Below are positions 1 through 6,064 of a stretch of DNA of 7,103 nucleotides, piece by piece. The notes beneath the pieces were generated by a model. The model saw only the letters and a program-made list of their open reading frames with translations. It was not told the origin of the DNA and ran no database searches. Position 1 is the first letter of the stretch, and every line of letters begins with the position of its first letter. The position numbers and the translations under genes are program-made. Source of the stretch: Candidatus Parcubacteria bacterium (GTDB taxonomy: Bacteria > Patescibacteriota > Minisyncoccia > Phycocordibacterales > CAIZLB01); NCBI GenBank assembly GCA_014378965.1, contig JACMMR010000050.1, forward strand, positions 1 to 7,103, read 5' to 3'.

Positions 1-537
1 GGACCAGTATATATTGCCTCAGTTGCATTTCACAATACAATAGATAGCCGTGATAATATATCTGCACAATATATTGCAGAAGAAGTGATTGAGGTTATTA
101 GAAATAAAAGAGATGGTTATATATTAAACCATAATGACAATGGTTGGCTTAATACTATAATTGATACTCTTGGAACCGTTGTTGACTGTAATAATGAAGT
201 AGGAACTATAATCAACAAGTGTGAAATGAATAAAGGTACAACATATACATTTTCGACTTGTACAGAAGGAACATGTCAAAATATCTCATTTGATCCTGAC
301 AGTAGTAATGAGGTATATGGTAAAGTTGATATTGACTCAAAATCTAAATTTACAAGAGAGTTTTATTTTCAAACATATAAAAATAGTGATGGTAAATTTA
401 ATGAGGGTGAGGTAAAATTGGTTGTAAATATTAATTGGGAGGACAAGGGTAAACCTAAAACTTATTCTTTAACTGAAAGACTTTATTCTGTAAATTATAA
501 AAGTTTTTTTAAACCAGACCCAGTAACAGCTATTTAA
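1..537 (+). CDS. PilV-like minor pilin / type II pseudopilin, 5'-truncated by window edge
   Basis: The frame is open from base 1 to the TAA at 535-537 (178 codons visible), so the gene starts before the window; the GTG at 85 is only an internal codon. The first residues contain 'AQYIAEEVIEVIRNKRD', which resembles the 'AxxLAQEGIExVRNxRD' segment that follows the hydrophobic N-terminal helix in PilV-like prepilins of Patescibacteria. The prepilin cleavage site and transmembrane helix should lie just upstream. The remainder is a beta-rich globular head with four cysteines (CNN, KCE, TCTEGTC) that could form disulfides, and it closes with a 'LTERLYSVNY' strand where relatives have a 'LYNW'-type ending. 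It is followed after 16 nt by a PilX-like gene, which supports a minor-pilin operon. The role is inferred: a membrane-anchored minor subunit of a type IV pilus or competence pseudopilus. The family call rests on recalled motifs and no alignment was run. Confidence 0.7.
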   Translation, partial: GPVYIASVAFHNTIDSRDNISAQYIAEEVIEVIRNKRDGYILNHNDNGWLNTIIDTLGTVVDCNNEVGTIINKCEMNKGTTYTFSTCTEGTCQNISFDPDSSNEVYGKVDIDSKSKFTREFYFQTYKNSDGKFNEGEVKLVVNINWEDKGKPKTYSLTERLYSVNYKSFFKPDPVTAI

Positions 538-553
538 ATAATATATATCACAT

Positions 554-1171
554 ATGTTTACTATTTTAAAAAAAACTAAAGAATCAAAAAAGAAAAATTG
601 TTACAACAAGGGTGCTTCTTTTTCGCTAAAGCAAAAAAAATCGCAAAAAGGTATTGCTTTAATTATCGCTATAACGGTAATGACTCTGTTATTATCAATT
701 TCTTTTTCAATATCAAATATCGTTCTGAGACAAATTAGAATTACAAATCTAAATAACGCATCAAAACCTGCATTCTTTGTTGCTGACTCGGCTGCTGAAT
801 GTGCTTTCTATTATGATATTTTGGTTAAACCCGATCCTGCAAATTTAGATATAAACATAAATGAAGATTTTGGTACTGCAGTTTTTGGAGATAATAATGG
901 AGAAATTGCCAAAGCTACAGTCCGTTGTGAAAATAAGGCACCGCTAAATTTAACTAAATCACAATCGACGGTAGTCAATGTAAATACTGTAGTTACAACA
1001 TTTGACGTTGATTATGACGGGATGTGTGCGTCAGTTGAAGTGACAAAAACTGATGTTTCTACTAAGATTGTATCCCGTGGTTACAATACTGGAGTAACAG
1101 ATGCTGGTTGTGATCTCACAGATTTGAATAAAAGACGATTGGTGGAAAGAGGTTTAACAATTACATATTAA
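554..1171 (+). CDS. PilX-like minor pilin (pilus assembly protein)
   Basis: The 205-aa protein has a long basic leader (about residues 1-32, rich in Lys), then 'QKGIALIIAITVMTLLLSIS', a prepilin-like cleavage site after Gly33 followed by a hydrophobic helix (about 34-60). The +5 residue of the mature form is Ile38 rather than the Glu of major pilins, as is usual for PilX/GspK-type subunits that sit at the pilus tip. After the helix comes 'AFFVADSAAECAFYYD' (73-88), which I recall as a signature of Patescibacteria PilX-like proteins. Four cysteines lie in the exported part (C83, C125, C158, C186), enough for two disulfides. The ATG at 554 is the only reasonable start before Met43; no Shine-Dalgarno precedes it, but a TATATA box lies at 542-547. 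It probably belongs to the same unit as the upstream pilin, and its stop is 16 nt before ligA. Confidence 0.75.
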   Translation: MFTILKKTKESKKKNCYNKGASFSLKQKKSQKGIALIIAITVMTLLLSISFSISNIVLRQIRITNLNNASKPAFFVADSAAECAFYYDILVKPDPANLDININEDFGTAVFGDNNGEIAKATVRCENKAPLNLTKSQSTVVNVNTVVTTFDVDYDGMCASVEVTKTDVSTKIVSRGYNTGVTDAGCDLTDLNKRRLVERGLTITY

Positions 1172-1180
1172 TGGTATAGT
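1154..1180 (+). promoter_or_regulatory. Predicted promoter of ligA (extended -10), giving a leaderless mRNA
   Basis: TG (1172-1173) + G + TATAGT (1175-1180) is an extended -10 element. A possible -35, TTAACA, lies at 1154-1159 with a short 15-nt spacer, inside the end of the pilX-like gene. The ATG is 8 nt after the last -10 base, so transcription would start at or next to the start codon. The AGGGGG at 1181-1186 looks like a Shine-Dalgarno but ends one base from the ATG, too close to work as one. Confidence 0.5.
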
Positions 1181-1187
1181 AGGGGGT

Positions 1188-3212
1188 ATGTCTAATGATA
1201 TTTCTGACCGAATTCAAAAACTTCGTGCCCTTATAGATAAAGAACGATATCAATATCATGTTCTTGATATTGAAGGAATTTCCCCGGTTGCATTGGATTC
1301 TTTGAAGAAAGAATTAGTTGATCTCGAAGAAAAATACCCTGAATATTATGATGCAAATTCACCAACACAACGAGTGGCAGGCAAGGCCCTTGAAAAATTT
1401 GCCAAGATAGAACATAAAGTTCGTCAATGGTCTTTCGGAGATGCTTTTTCTGAAAATGATATTATTGAATTTAATGAACGCATAAATCGATTTTTAAAAA
1501 AAGATATTCAAGGGGATATCGAATATGTGTGTGAATTAAAAATTGATGGATTAAAGGTGGTGATAGAATATAGAAATGGAATCTTGTATAAAGCAGCTAC
1601 ACGAGGTGATGGAATTATCGGTGAAGATGTAACACATAATATTCGAACTATACATTCTATCCCGTTAAAACTTCAACATGATATTGATATAATTGTTGAG
1701 GGTGAGGTTTTGATTACTAAAACTAATTTTGAAGCATTAAATAAAATACAGAAAAAAAATAATTTTCCATTATATGCTAATCCAAGAAATATTGCAGCGG
1801 GAAGTATACGACAACTTGATCCAAAAATAGCAGCTAATAGAAATCTTGATATGTTTATCTATGATATAGCCTTGCTTGATTTGAAAAGTGAAAAAAAAAT
1901 AAAGGTCCCAAAATCTCAAGAAGATGAATTATATCTTTTAAAAGATTTAGGATTTAAAGTAAATACTCATTTTAAAAAAGTTTCAGATATTCAAGGTGTT
2001 ATAAAATTTTGGCATCATTGGCAAAATATCTATAAGAAGCAAGATTATCTTATTGATGGAGTAGTTGTAAAAGTTAACGACCACAAACTCCAAGATCGGT
2101 TAGGGTACACTGGGAAATCTCCGCGTTTTGGAATTGCTTTCAAATTTCCAACTGAGCAGGTTACGACTGTATTGGAAGACATCAAACTTCAAGTAGGTCG
2201 AACTGGAGTTATTACACCTGTGGCAATATTAAAACCTGTTTCGGTATTAGGTACTACTGTTTCAAGAGCCACGCTACATAACGAAGATGAAATAAAGAGA
2301 TTGGATATTCGAATAGGAGACACTGTTATTATACAAAAATCCGGTGATGTTATTCCAGACATTATTCAAGTCTTAATCGATCTTCGTCCTCATGAGTCAA
2401 AGCCATTTAAATTTCCAAAAAAAATTGAAGGCTGTGGAGGTGATGGGTCAATAGAAAGAATAGAAGGACAAGCGGCATATAGATGTGTATGTATGGATTC
2501 AGACCAATTGAATAAAAGAAAACTATATCATTTTGTTTCTAAAAAATGTTTAGATATTGACGGACTAGGCCCAAAGCAAATTGATCTTTTTATAGAACAC
2601 GATTTGATTACGGATTTTATAGATGTATTTACTCTTACAAAGGGAGATATTGAAACACTTCCTCGTATGGGTGAAAAGTCTGCAAATAATATTATTAAAT
2701 CTATCGAGAAAGCAAAAAATACTGACATGTATCGACTGATATTTGCATTGTCTATTCCACAAGTGGGTGAGGAAACCGCAAGAGATGTAGCTAAAGTTTG
2801 TGACTATGACTTTAAAAAAATAGTACAGATGAGTCTGCAAGATTTTGAAAATATTTATGGGATAGGGAAGGTGGTTGCAAAAAATTTATATGATTGGTTT
2901 CAAGACGAGAAGAATATTATTTTGCTGGATAAACTATTAGAATTCATATCGATAAAAAAAGCTAAAGTGGTCATTGCAGTGAATTCATTTTTTAAAGATA
3001 AAAATGTAGTCTTGACAGGGACATTGACAAAATATTCAAGAGACGAAGCAGGGGAGATTATAAGAAAGTTGGGTGGGAATATTGTTTCTTCAGTTTCGAA
3101 AAATACGGATTTTGTGGTGGCAGGCGAGAGTGCGGGGAGTAAGTTGGAGAAGGCGGAAAGTTTGGGAGTAAAAGTGTTAAGTGAGGAGGAGTTTGACTCA
3201 CATATAAAATAA
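1188..3212 (+). CDS. ligA: NAD+-dependent DNA ligase LigA
   Basis: LigA seals 3'-OH/5'-phosphate nicks using NAD+ in replication and repair. The 674-aa length is normal for the family (about 670). Domain order: Ia (about 1-70, with Y23-H24 and 'SPTQRV' 58-63); adenylation domain with KIDG, catalytic Lys118, 'ATRGDG' 137-142, 'EGE' 171-173, 'DGVVVK' 290-295 and 'AFKFP' 317-321; OB fold with 'QVGRTGVITPVA' and 'ATLHNEDEI'; zinc-finger region about 412-436; helix-hairpin-helix repeats about 455-590; BRCT about 600-674 ('VVLTGTLTKYSRDEA', 'SVSKNTDFVVAGESAGSKLEKA'). Oddities: in the zinc finger only C416, C433 and C435 remain; the first position of the usual CPxCG is Ile413 and the fourth Cys is missing or shifted. 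In domain Ia the usual DAEYD is PVALD, losing the NMN-contacting Tyr. The last ~100 nt are unusually G-rich. The ATG at 1188 is chosen because no earlier in-frame start exists between the extended -10 and it. Confidence 0.97.
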   Translation: MSNDISDRIQKLRALIDKERYQYHVLDIEGISPVALDSLKKELVDLEEKYPEYYDANSPTQRVAGKALEKFAKIEHKVRQWSFGDAFSENDIIEFNERINRFLKKDIQGDIEYVCELKIDGLKVVIEYRNGILYKAATRGDGIIGEDVTHNIRTIHSIPLKLQHDIDIIVEGEVLITKTNFEALNKIQKKNNFPLYANPRNIAAGSIRQLDPKIAANRNLDMFIYDIALLDLKSEKKIKVPKSQEDELYLLKDLGFKVNTHFKKVSDIQGVIKFWHHWQNIYKKQDYLIDGVVVKVNDHKLQDRLGYTGKSPRFGIAFKFPTEQVTTVLEDIKLQVGRTGVITPVAILKPVSVLGTTVSRATLHNEDEIKRLDIRIGDTVIIQKSGDVIPDIIQVLIDLRPHESKPFKFPKKIEGCGGDGSIERIEGQAAYRCVCMDSDQLNKRKLYHFVSKKCLDIDGLGPKQIDLFIEHDLITDFIDVFTLTKGDIETLPRMGEKSANNIIKSIEKAKNTDMYRLIFALSIPQVGEETARDVAKVCDYDFKKIVQMSLQDFENIYGIGKVVAKNLYDWFQDEKNIILLDKLLEFISIKKAKVVIAVNSFFKDKNVVLTGTLTKYSRDEAGEIIRKLGGNIVSSVSKNTDFVVAGESAGSKLEKAESLGVKVLSEEEFDSHIK

Positions 3213-3240
3213 CGGTCCGGGGTTTTTTCTATGTCCTGAA

Positions 3241-3246
3241 TATGCT
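3241..3246 (+). promoter_or_regulatory. Predicted -10 box of the gatCA operon
   Basis: TATGCT lies 11 nt before the gatC ATG, in the only non-coding gap (45 nt) between ligA and gatC. A start about 7 nt downstream would leave a leader of roughly 5 nt and no Shine-Dalgarno is present. No convincing -35 is seen at 17 nt. The box matches the spacing of -10 elements before other first genes in this window. Confidence 0.4.
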
Positions 3247-3257
3247 AAACTGCACCT

Positions 3258-3566
3258 ATGACAAATCCTATCCAAGAATCAGATATAACTAATCTAGCTA
3301 ATTTATCTCGTATTAGTCTGACAGAGGCTGAAACCACAAAATTTACTAAAGACATTCAAGCAATAGTGGGTATGATCGATGTTGTAAACAGTACCAATGT
3401 ATCTGACGATCTTTTAAAACAAGAAGGATTTGCTCCAATAAATAAAATTCGGGAAGATATACAAAAAGAGACAAACTACTTGACTCCACAAGAAATTGTT
3501 TCAGCGGCACCAAACCATCAAGATAATTCAGTTAAAGTTAAAAAAATATTAGGAGACAACGAATAA
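3258..3566 (+). CDS. gatC: Asp-tRNA(Asn)/Glu-tRNA(Gln) amidotransferase subunit C
   Basis: GatC is the small clamp subunit that holds GatA and GatB together in the GatCAB amidotransferase, which amidates mischarged Glu-tRNA(Gln) and/or Asp-tRNA(Asn) in the cytoplasm. The 102-aa size is typical. Visible family features are 'NLANLSRISLTEAETTKF' near the N terminus, a helical 'IQAIVGMIDVVN' segment, then 'INKIREDIQKE' corresponding to the usual 'LREDxxxxS/E', and 'SAAPNHQDNSVKVKKIL' at the C terminus, matching the 'NAPxxxxxxFxVPKIL' ending. gatA follows 4 nt after the stop, forming a gatCA operon. The start is fixed by the -10 box just upstream; no other in-frame start is available in the gap. 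Confidence 0.93.
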   Translation: MTNPIQESDITNLANLSRISLTEAETTKFTKDIQAIVGMIDVVNSTNVSDDLLKQEGFAPINKIREDIQKETNYLTPQEIVSAAPNHQDNSVKVKKILGDNE

Positions 3567-3570
3567 TAAT

Positions 3571-5001
3571 ATGATACAAAACATCCAAGAATTCCATTCA
3601 CAATTAATAGATAAAAAAATCACTATATCTGATTTAGTAAACTATTATTTAAAAAATATTGAAAAAAAAAATAAAGATTTAAACATTTATCTTGAGGTTT
3701 TTGATGATGTCTTAACTATTGCAAAACAATACGACGCTGAACTAGAAAACAAATCATCAGACGAAATAAAAACATTTTTAGAAACAAAAAAACTTTTTGG
3801 TGTACCTGTAGCAATAAAAGATAATATTTTAATAAAAGGAAAGATTGCTTCTGCATCATCAAAATCTTTAGAAAAGTATGTCGCAAGTTATGATGCTACT
3901 ACAATCGTAAAATTAAGAGAAGCAGGGGCCATTTTTTTAGGTCGTGTGAATATGGATGAATTTGCTATGGGTGGATCAACTGAAAATTCAGCGTATGGTG
4001 TAACAAAAAATCCACTTAACAAAGAGTATGTTGCCGGAGGCTCATCAGGTGGATCAGCTGCAGCGATATCAGCGGATATGGCACTTATAACTTTAGGGTC
4101 AGATACAGGAGGATCTATCAGACAGCCTGCATCATACAATGGAGTAATAGGATTAAAGCCAACATATGGATCTGTATCTCGTCACGGTCTTATGGCAATG
4201 GCATCTTCATTTGATGTGATCGGACCATTTAGTAAAGACATAGATGATGTAAAAATGGTTTTTGAAATCATTAAAGGACAAGATGAACTAGATTCAACAA
4301 CACATGGTGAAATGCAACCAATGACAAAAAATAAAATTAAAGTAGGTATACCAAATGAGTTTATTTTTACAGAAGGTGTATCTGAAGAGGTAAAGGAAAG
4401 TATAAAAGATGTATCAGAAAAATTAAAAGCACAAGGTGTTGAAGTGGTGGATATTTCAATTCCTCTTTTAAAAGAAGCATTAGCACTGTATTATATTCTT
4501 GTTCCAGCTGAAGTATCATCAAATATGGCACGCTATGATGGGGTACGATATGGGGAGGCTGTGAGTACAAATAATGGTATTGAGGATTATTTGCAAACAC
4601 GAGGTCAACTTCTGGGTCCGGAAGTAAAAAGAAGAATCATTCTAGGAACGTATATATTGTCAGCAGGGTACCATGATGCATATTATAAGAAAGCGTTAAT
4701 ATTTCGAGAAAAATTAATACAAGATGTGAAAGAAAAGTTCAAAGATGTTGATGTGATATTAACACCAACGACACCCGATACTGCATTTAAAATCGGTGAG
4801 AAAGTAACCGATCCTTTAGCGTTGTATTTGGCGGATATTTTTACAGTAACTGCAAATCTTGTTGGTATGCCAGCAATTTCTGTACCATATATGACTGATA
4901 AGGGAGAGACAGGTACAGAAAATAAAATGCCACTCGGTTTACAATTTATGGCTAACACCGATGATGAGAATGTATTATTTTCTATCGTAAAAATGTTATA
5001 A
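3571..5001 (+). CDS. gatA: Asp-tRNA(Asn)/Glu-tRNA(Gln) amidotransferase subunit A (glutaminase)
   Basis: GatA releases ammonia from glutamine and passes it to GatB, which amidates Glu-tRNA(Gln)/Asp-tRNA(Asn). The 476-aa protein has the full amidase-signature core: 'GVPVAIKDN' with catalytic Lys83, 'AGGSSGGSAAA' (155-165) with the cis-Ser158, and 'GSDTGGSIRQPA' (176-187) with nucleophile Ser182. The Lys-Ser-Ser spacing (75 and 24) equals that of the Staphylococcus aureus enzyme (K79/S154/S178). Other family stretches are 'GVIGLKPTYGSVSRHGLMAM', 'SFDVIGPF', 'VKRRIILGTY', 'ILTPTTPDTAF' and 'MPLGLQFM'. The C terminus ('LFSIVKML') is slightly short but normal. It follows gatC by 4 nt; the nearest Shine-Dalgarno-like AGGAG (3551-3555) is 15 nt from the ATG, too far to be ideal, so translational coupling to gatC is likely. 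Its TAA stop lies inside the -10 box of the next gene. gatB is not in the window. Confidence 0.97.
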   Translation: MIQNIQEFHSQLIDKKITISDLVNYYLKNIEKKNKDLNIYLEVFDDVLTIAKQYDAELENKSSDEIKTFLETKKLFGVPVAIKDNILIKGKIASASSKSLEKYVASYDATTIVKLREAGAIFLGRVNMDEFAMGGSTENSAYGVTKNPLNKEYVAGGSSGGSAAAISADMALITLGSDTGGSIRQPASYNGVIGLKPTYGSVSRHGLMAMASSFDVIGPFSKDIDDVKMVFEIIKGQDELDSTTHGEMQPMTKNKIKVGIPNEFIFTEGVSEEVKESIKDVSEKLKAQGVEVVDISIPLLKEALALYYILVPAEVSSNMARYDGVRYGEAVSTNNGIEDYLQTRGQLLGPEVKRRIILGTYILSAGYHDAYYKKALIFREKLIQDVKEKFKDVDVILTPTTPDTAFKIGEKVTDPLALYLADIFTVTANLVGMPAISVPYMTDKGETGTENKMPLGLQFMANTDDENVLFSIVKML

Positions 5002-5002
5002 T
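4994..5002 (+). promoter_or_regulatory. Perfect extended -10 promoter of the HEPN-like membrane protein gene
   Basis: TGTTATAAT is a consensus extended -10 (TG-n-TATAAT, hexamer 4997-5002). It overlaps the last two codons and the TAA stop of gatA (4999-5001). The next ATG (5011) is 9 nt after the last base of the box, so the expected start point falls at or one base before the ATG, giving a leaderless mRNA. The -35 region (TTATTT at 4975-4980) is weak, as often seen with extended -10 promoters. Confidence 0.6.
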
Positions 5003-5010
5003 CAAATCAC

Positions 5011-5847
5011 ATGGCTGAAGAAAAAAAAGACACACCCCAAGGGGCGAAAAAAGATGCACCTAAGGCTCCAAGTGGAACCGTTGTCTGGGAGGAAGTCATC
5101 CTTTTGATATTAGGAGTTATTGCTTTGCTTTTTGTTTTTATTCCTCGTTTTTTTGCAACTGATCATATACAAAATAAAGATGATACAACCCCAACGCAAA
5201 CTTTCAATGCTCAGGGTTTTTATAATCGTATCTTTAAAGATCAAACACAAACAATACGAGACGAAACTGGTGCTGTTATTGAAGTAAAAACACCAAGTTT
5301 AATTGATGAAGGAAAATCAAGATTTGAAGATTTTGGAAAAAGTTTATCTATTATAGTGTTCTCAACACTTCTATTTTTAATGTTACTTTTTTGGGCAATT
5401 GTGTATTACAATAAATTTAGAACTGAATTAATTATTAATAATTATAAAAAGAAATTTGCACCTCAAGATGCAAATCTTGATCAGAAAAATGAAAAAATTC
5501 TTGAAAATTTAAAGCCTGATACTAATGGAATTATAAATCCACGATGGCAACTTATTGGAAAATATTATAACTCAGCTAGTCAAGCAGATTGGAAATTAGC
5601 AATATTGGAAGCAGATATTATGTTATTTGAAGTTTTGAATAAGAGTGGATTTCCTGGGTATTCAATAGGGGAGATGTTAAAGTTTACAGATAAGTCAAAG
5701 CTCTCAACCTTGGACTTTGCATGGAGGGCACATAAGATTCGAAACGAGATTGCTCATCAAGGATTAGACTATGTATTGACTAGAAGTAAAGTAGATGAGG
5801 CTATAGCAGATTATGAGAAGGTTTTTGAAGAGTTAAATTTTATCTAG
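5011..5847 (+). CDS. Two-TM membrane protein with C-terminal HEPN-like RNxxxH module (conserved Patescibacteria hypothetical)
   Basis: The function is not known. The 278-aa protein has a charged Lys/Pro-rich N terminus (1-25), a first TM helix (about 27-48, 'VILLILGVIALLFVFIP'), a polar loop of about 60 residues, a second TM helix (about 112-133, 'SIIVFSTLLFLMLLFWAIVY'), a basic linker, and a soluble helical C-terminal domain (about 175-278). With a Lys-rich N terminus both ends are predicted to be cytoplasmic. The C-terminal domain carries 'WKLAILEADIMLFEVL', 'GFPGYSIGEMLKF', 'AWRAHKIRNEIAHQG' and 'DYEKVFEELNFI'. R244-N245-x3-H249 fits the R(N/D/H)x3-5H motif of HEPN domains, which include many RNases. 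I recall near-identical C termini in many Parcubacteria hypothetical proteins. It could equally be a non-catalytic HEPN-like or DUF4145-type domain. The gene has its own promoter overlapping the gatA stop and lies just before the tRNA cluster. Confidence 0.75.
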   Translation: MAEEKKDTPQGAKKDAPKAPSGTVVWEEVILLILGVIALLFVFIPRFFATDHIQNKDDTTPTQTFNAQGFYNRIFKDQTQTIRDETGAVIEVKTPSLIDEGKSRFEDFGKSLSIIVFSTLLFLMLLFWAIVYYNKFRTELIINNYKKKFAPQDANLDQKNEKILENLKPDTNGIINPRWQLIGKYYNSASQADWKLAILEADIMLFEVLNKSGFPGYSIGEMLKFTDKSKLSTLDFAWRAHKIRNEIAHQGLDYVLTRSKVDEAIADYEKVFEELNFI

Positions 5848-5848
5848 G

Positions 5849-5877
5849 TTGATTTTTGGTCAAAATTAAGTTATTAT
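5849..5877 (+). promoter_or_regulatory. Predicted promoter of the tRNA cluster
   Basis: TTGATT (5849-5854), a 17-nt spacer, and TATTAT (5872-5877) resemble a sigma-70 promoter (4/6 and 5/6 matches). The start point would fall near 5884, about 13 nt before the first tRNA base. It begins right after the stop of the membrane-protein gene. Confidence 0.5.
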
Positions 5878-5896
5878 ATGGTGACATCCAAAAGAT

Positions 5897-5968
5897 AGCG
5901 GGATGTCAGTAACAGTAACTGGCCAGGCTCATAACCTGGAGATCTTGGTGCAAATCCGAGTCCCGCAA
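5897..5968 (+). tRNA. tRNA-fMet (CAU), divergent initiator tRNA
   Basis: It folds as a cloverleaf: acceptor AGCGGGA/TCCCGCA with an A1·A72 mismatch, D stem CAGT/ACTG (5907-5910/5918-5921), anticodon stem CCAGG/CCTGG with loop CTCATAA (anticodon CAT, 5930-5932), a 4-nt variable loop, and T stem CTTGG/CCGAG with loop TGCAAAT. The unpaired 1-72 position and the GCGGGA...TCCCGCAAC ends are initiator traits. Oddities: the D-loop (AACAGTA) has one G instead of the GG pair; T-loop position 55 is G instead of T; three bases (TGT) rather than two link the acceptor and D stems; and the anticodon stem has two of the three initiator G-C pairs (29-41 is A-T). CCA is not encoded (A73 then CAA). Complementarity in all stems argues for a functional gene, though a decaying extra copy cannot be excluded. 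Confidence 0.8.
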
Positions 5969-5987
5969 CAAGCAAAAGCTTATATAC

Positions 5988-6064
5988 GTCTGTGTAGCTC
6001 AGTCGGTTAGAGCGTGGGACTCATAAGCCCAAGGTCGAAGGTTCGATTCCTTCCACAGACACCA
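5988..6064 (+). tRNA. tRNA-Met (CAU), elongator type
   Basis: The cloverleaf is complete: acceptor GTCTGTG/CACAGAC, D arm GCTC-AGTCGGTTA-GAGC, anticodon arm TGGGA-CTCATAA-GCCCA (anticodon CAT, 6022-6024), variable AGGTC, T arm GAAGG-TTCGATT-CCTTC, discriminator A and an encoded CCA (6062-6064). The paired 1-72 end separates it from the initiator upstream. A31·G39 (6019·6027) is a mismatch closing the anticodon loop. A CAU tRNA could also be tRNA-Ile2, whose C34 is modified by TilS; the D arm and loop are closer to elongator Met but sequence alone does not settle it. It lies 19 nt after the initiator gene and is probably cotranscribed. Confidence 0.9.

Noticed and set aside
85..537. GTG at 85 as the start of a complete 150-aa gene
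   Set aside because: The same frame is open to base 1 and the upstream codons carry the pilin-type helix tail 'SAQYIAEE', so the gene is truncated by the window edge.
1181..1186. AGGGGG as the ligA ribosome binding site
   Set aside because: It ends one base before the ATG, which leaves no room for Shine-Dalgarno pairing, and the sequence lies just downstream of the -10 box.
2528..2840. Two minus-strand ORFs inside ligA
   Set aside because: They lie antisense to conserved helix-hairpin-helix coding sequence, overlap each other in different frames and show no recognisable domain.
3888..4958. Three minus-strand ORFs inside gatA
   Set aside because: They are mirror frames of the conserved amidase sequence with no promoter or family features.
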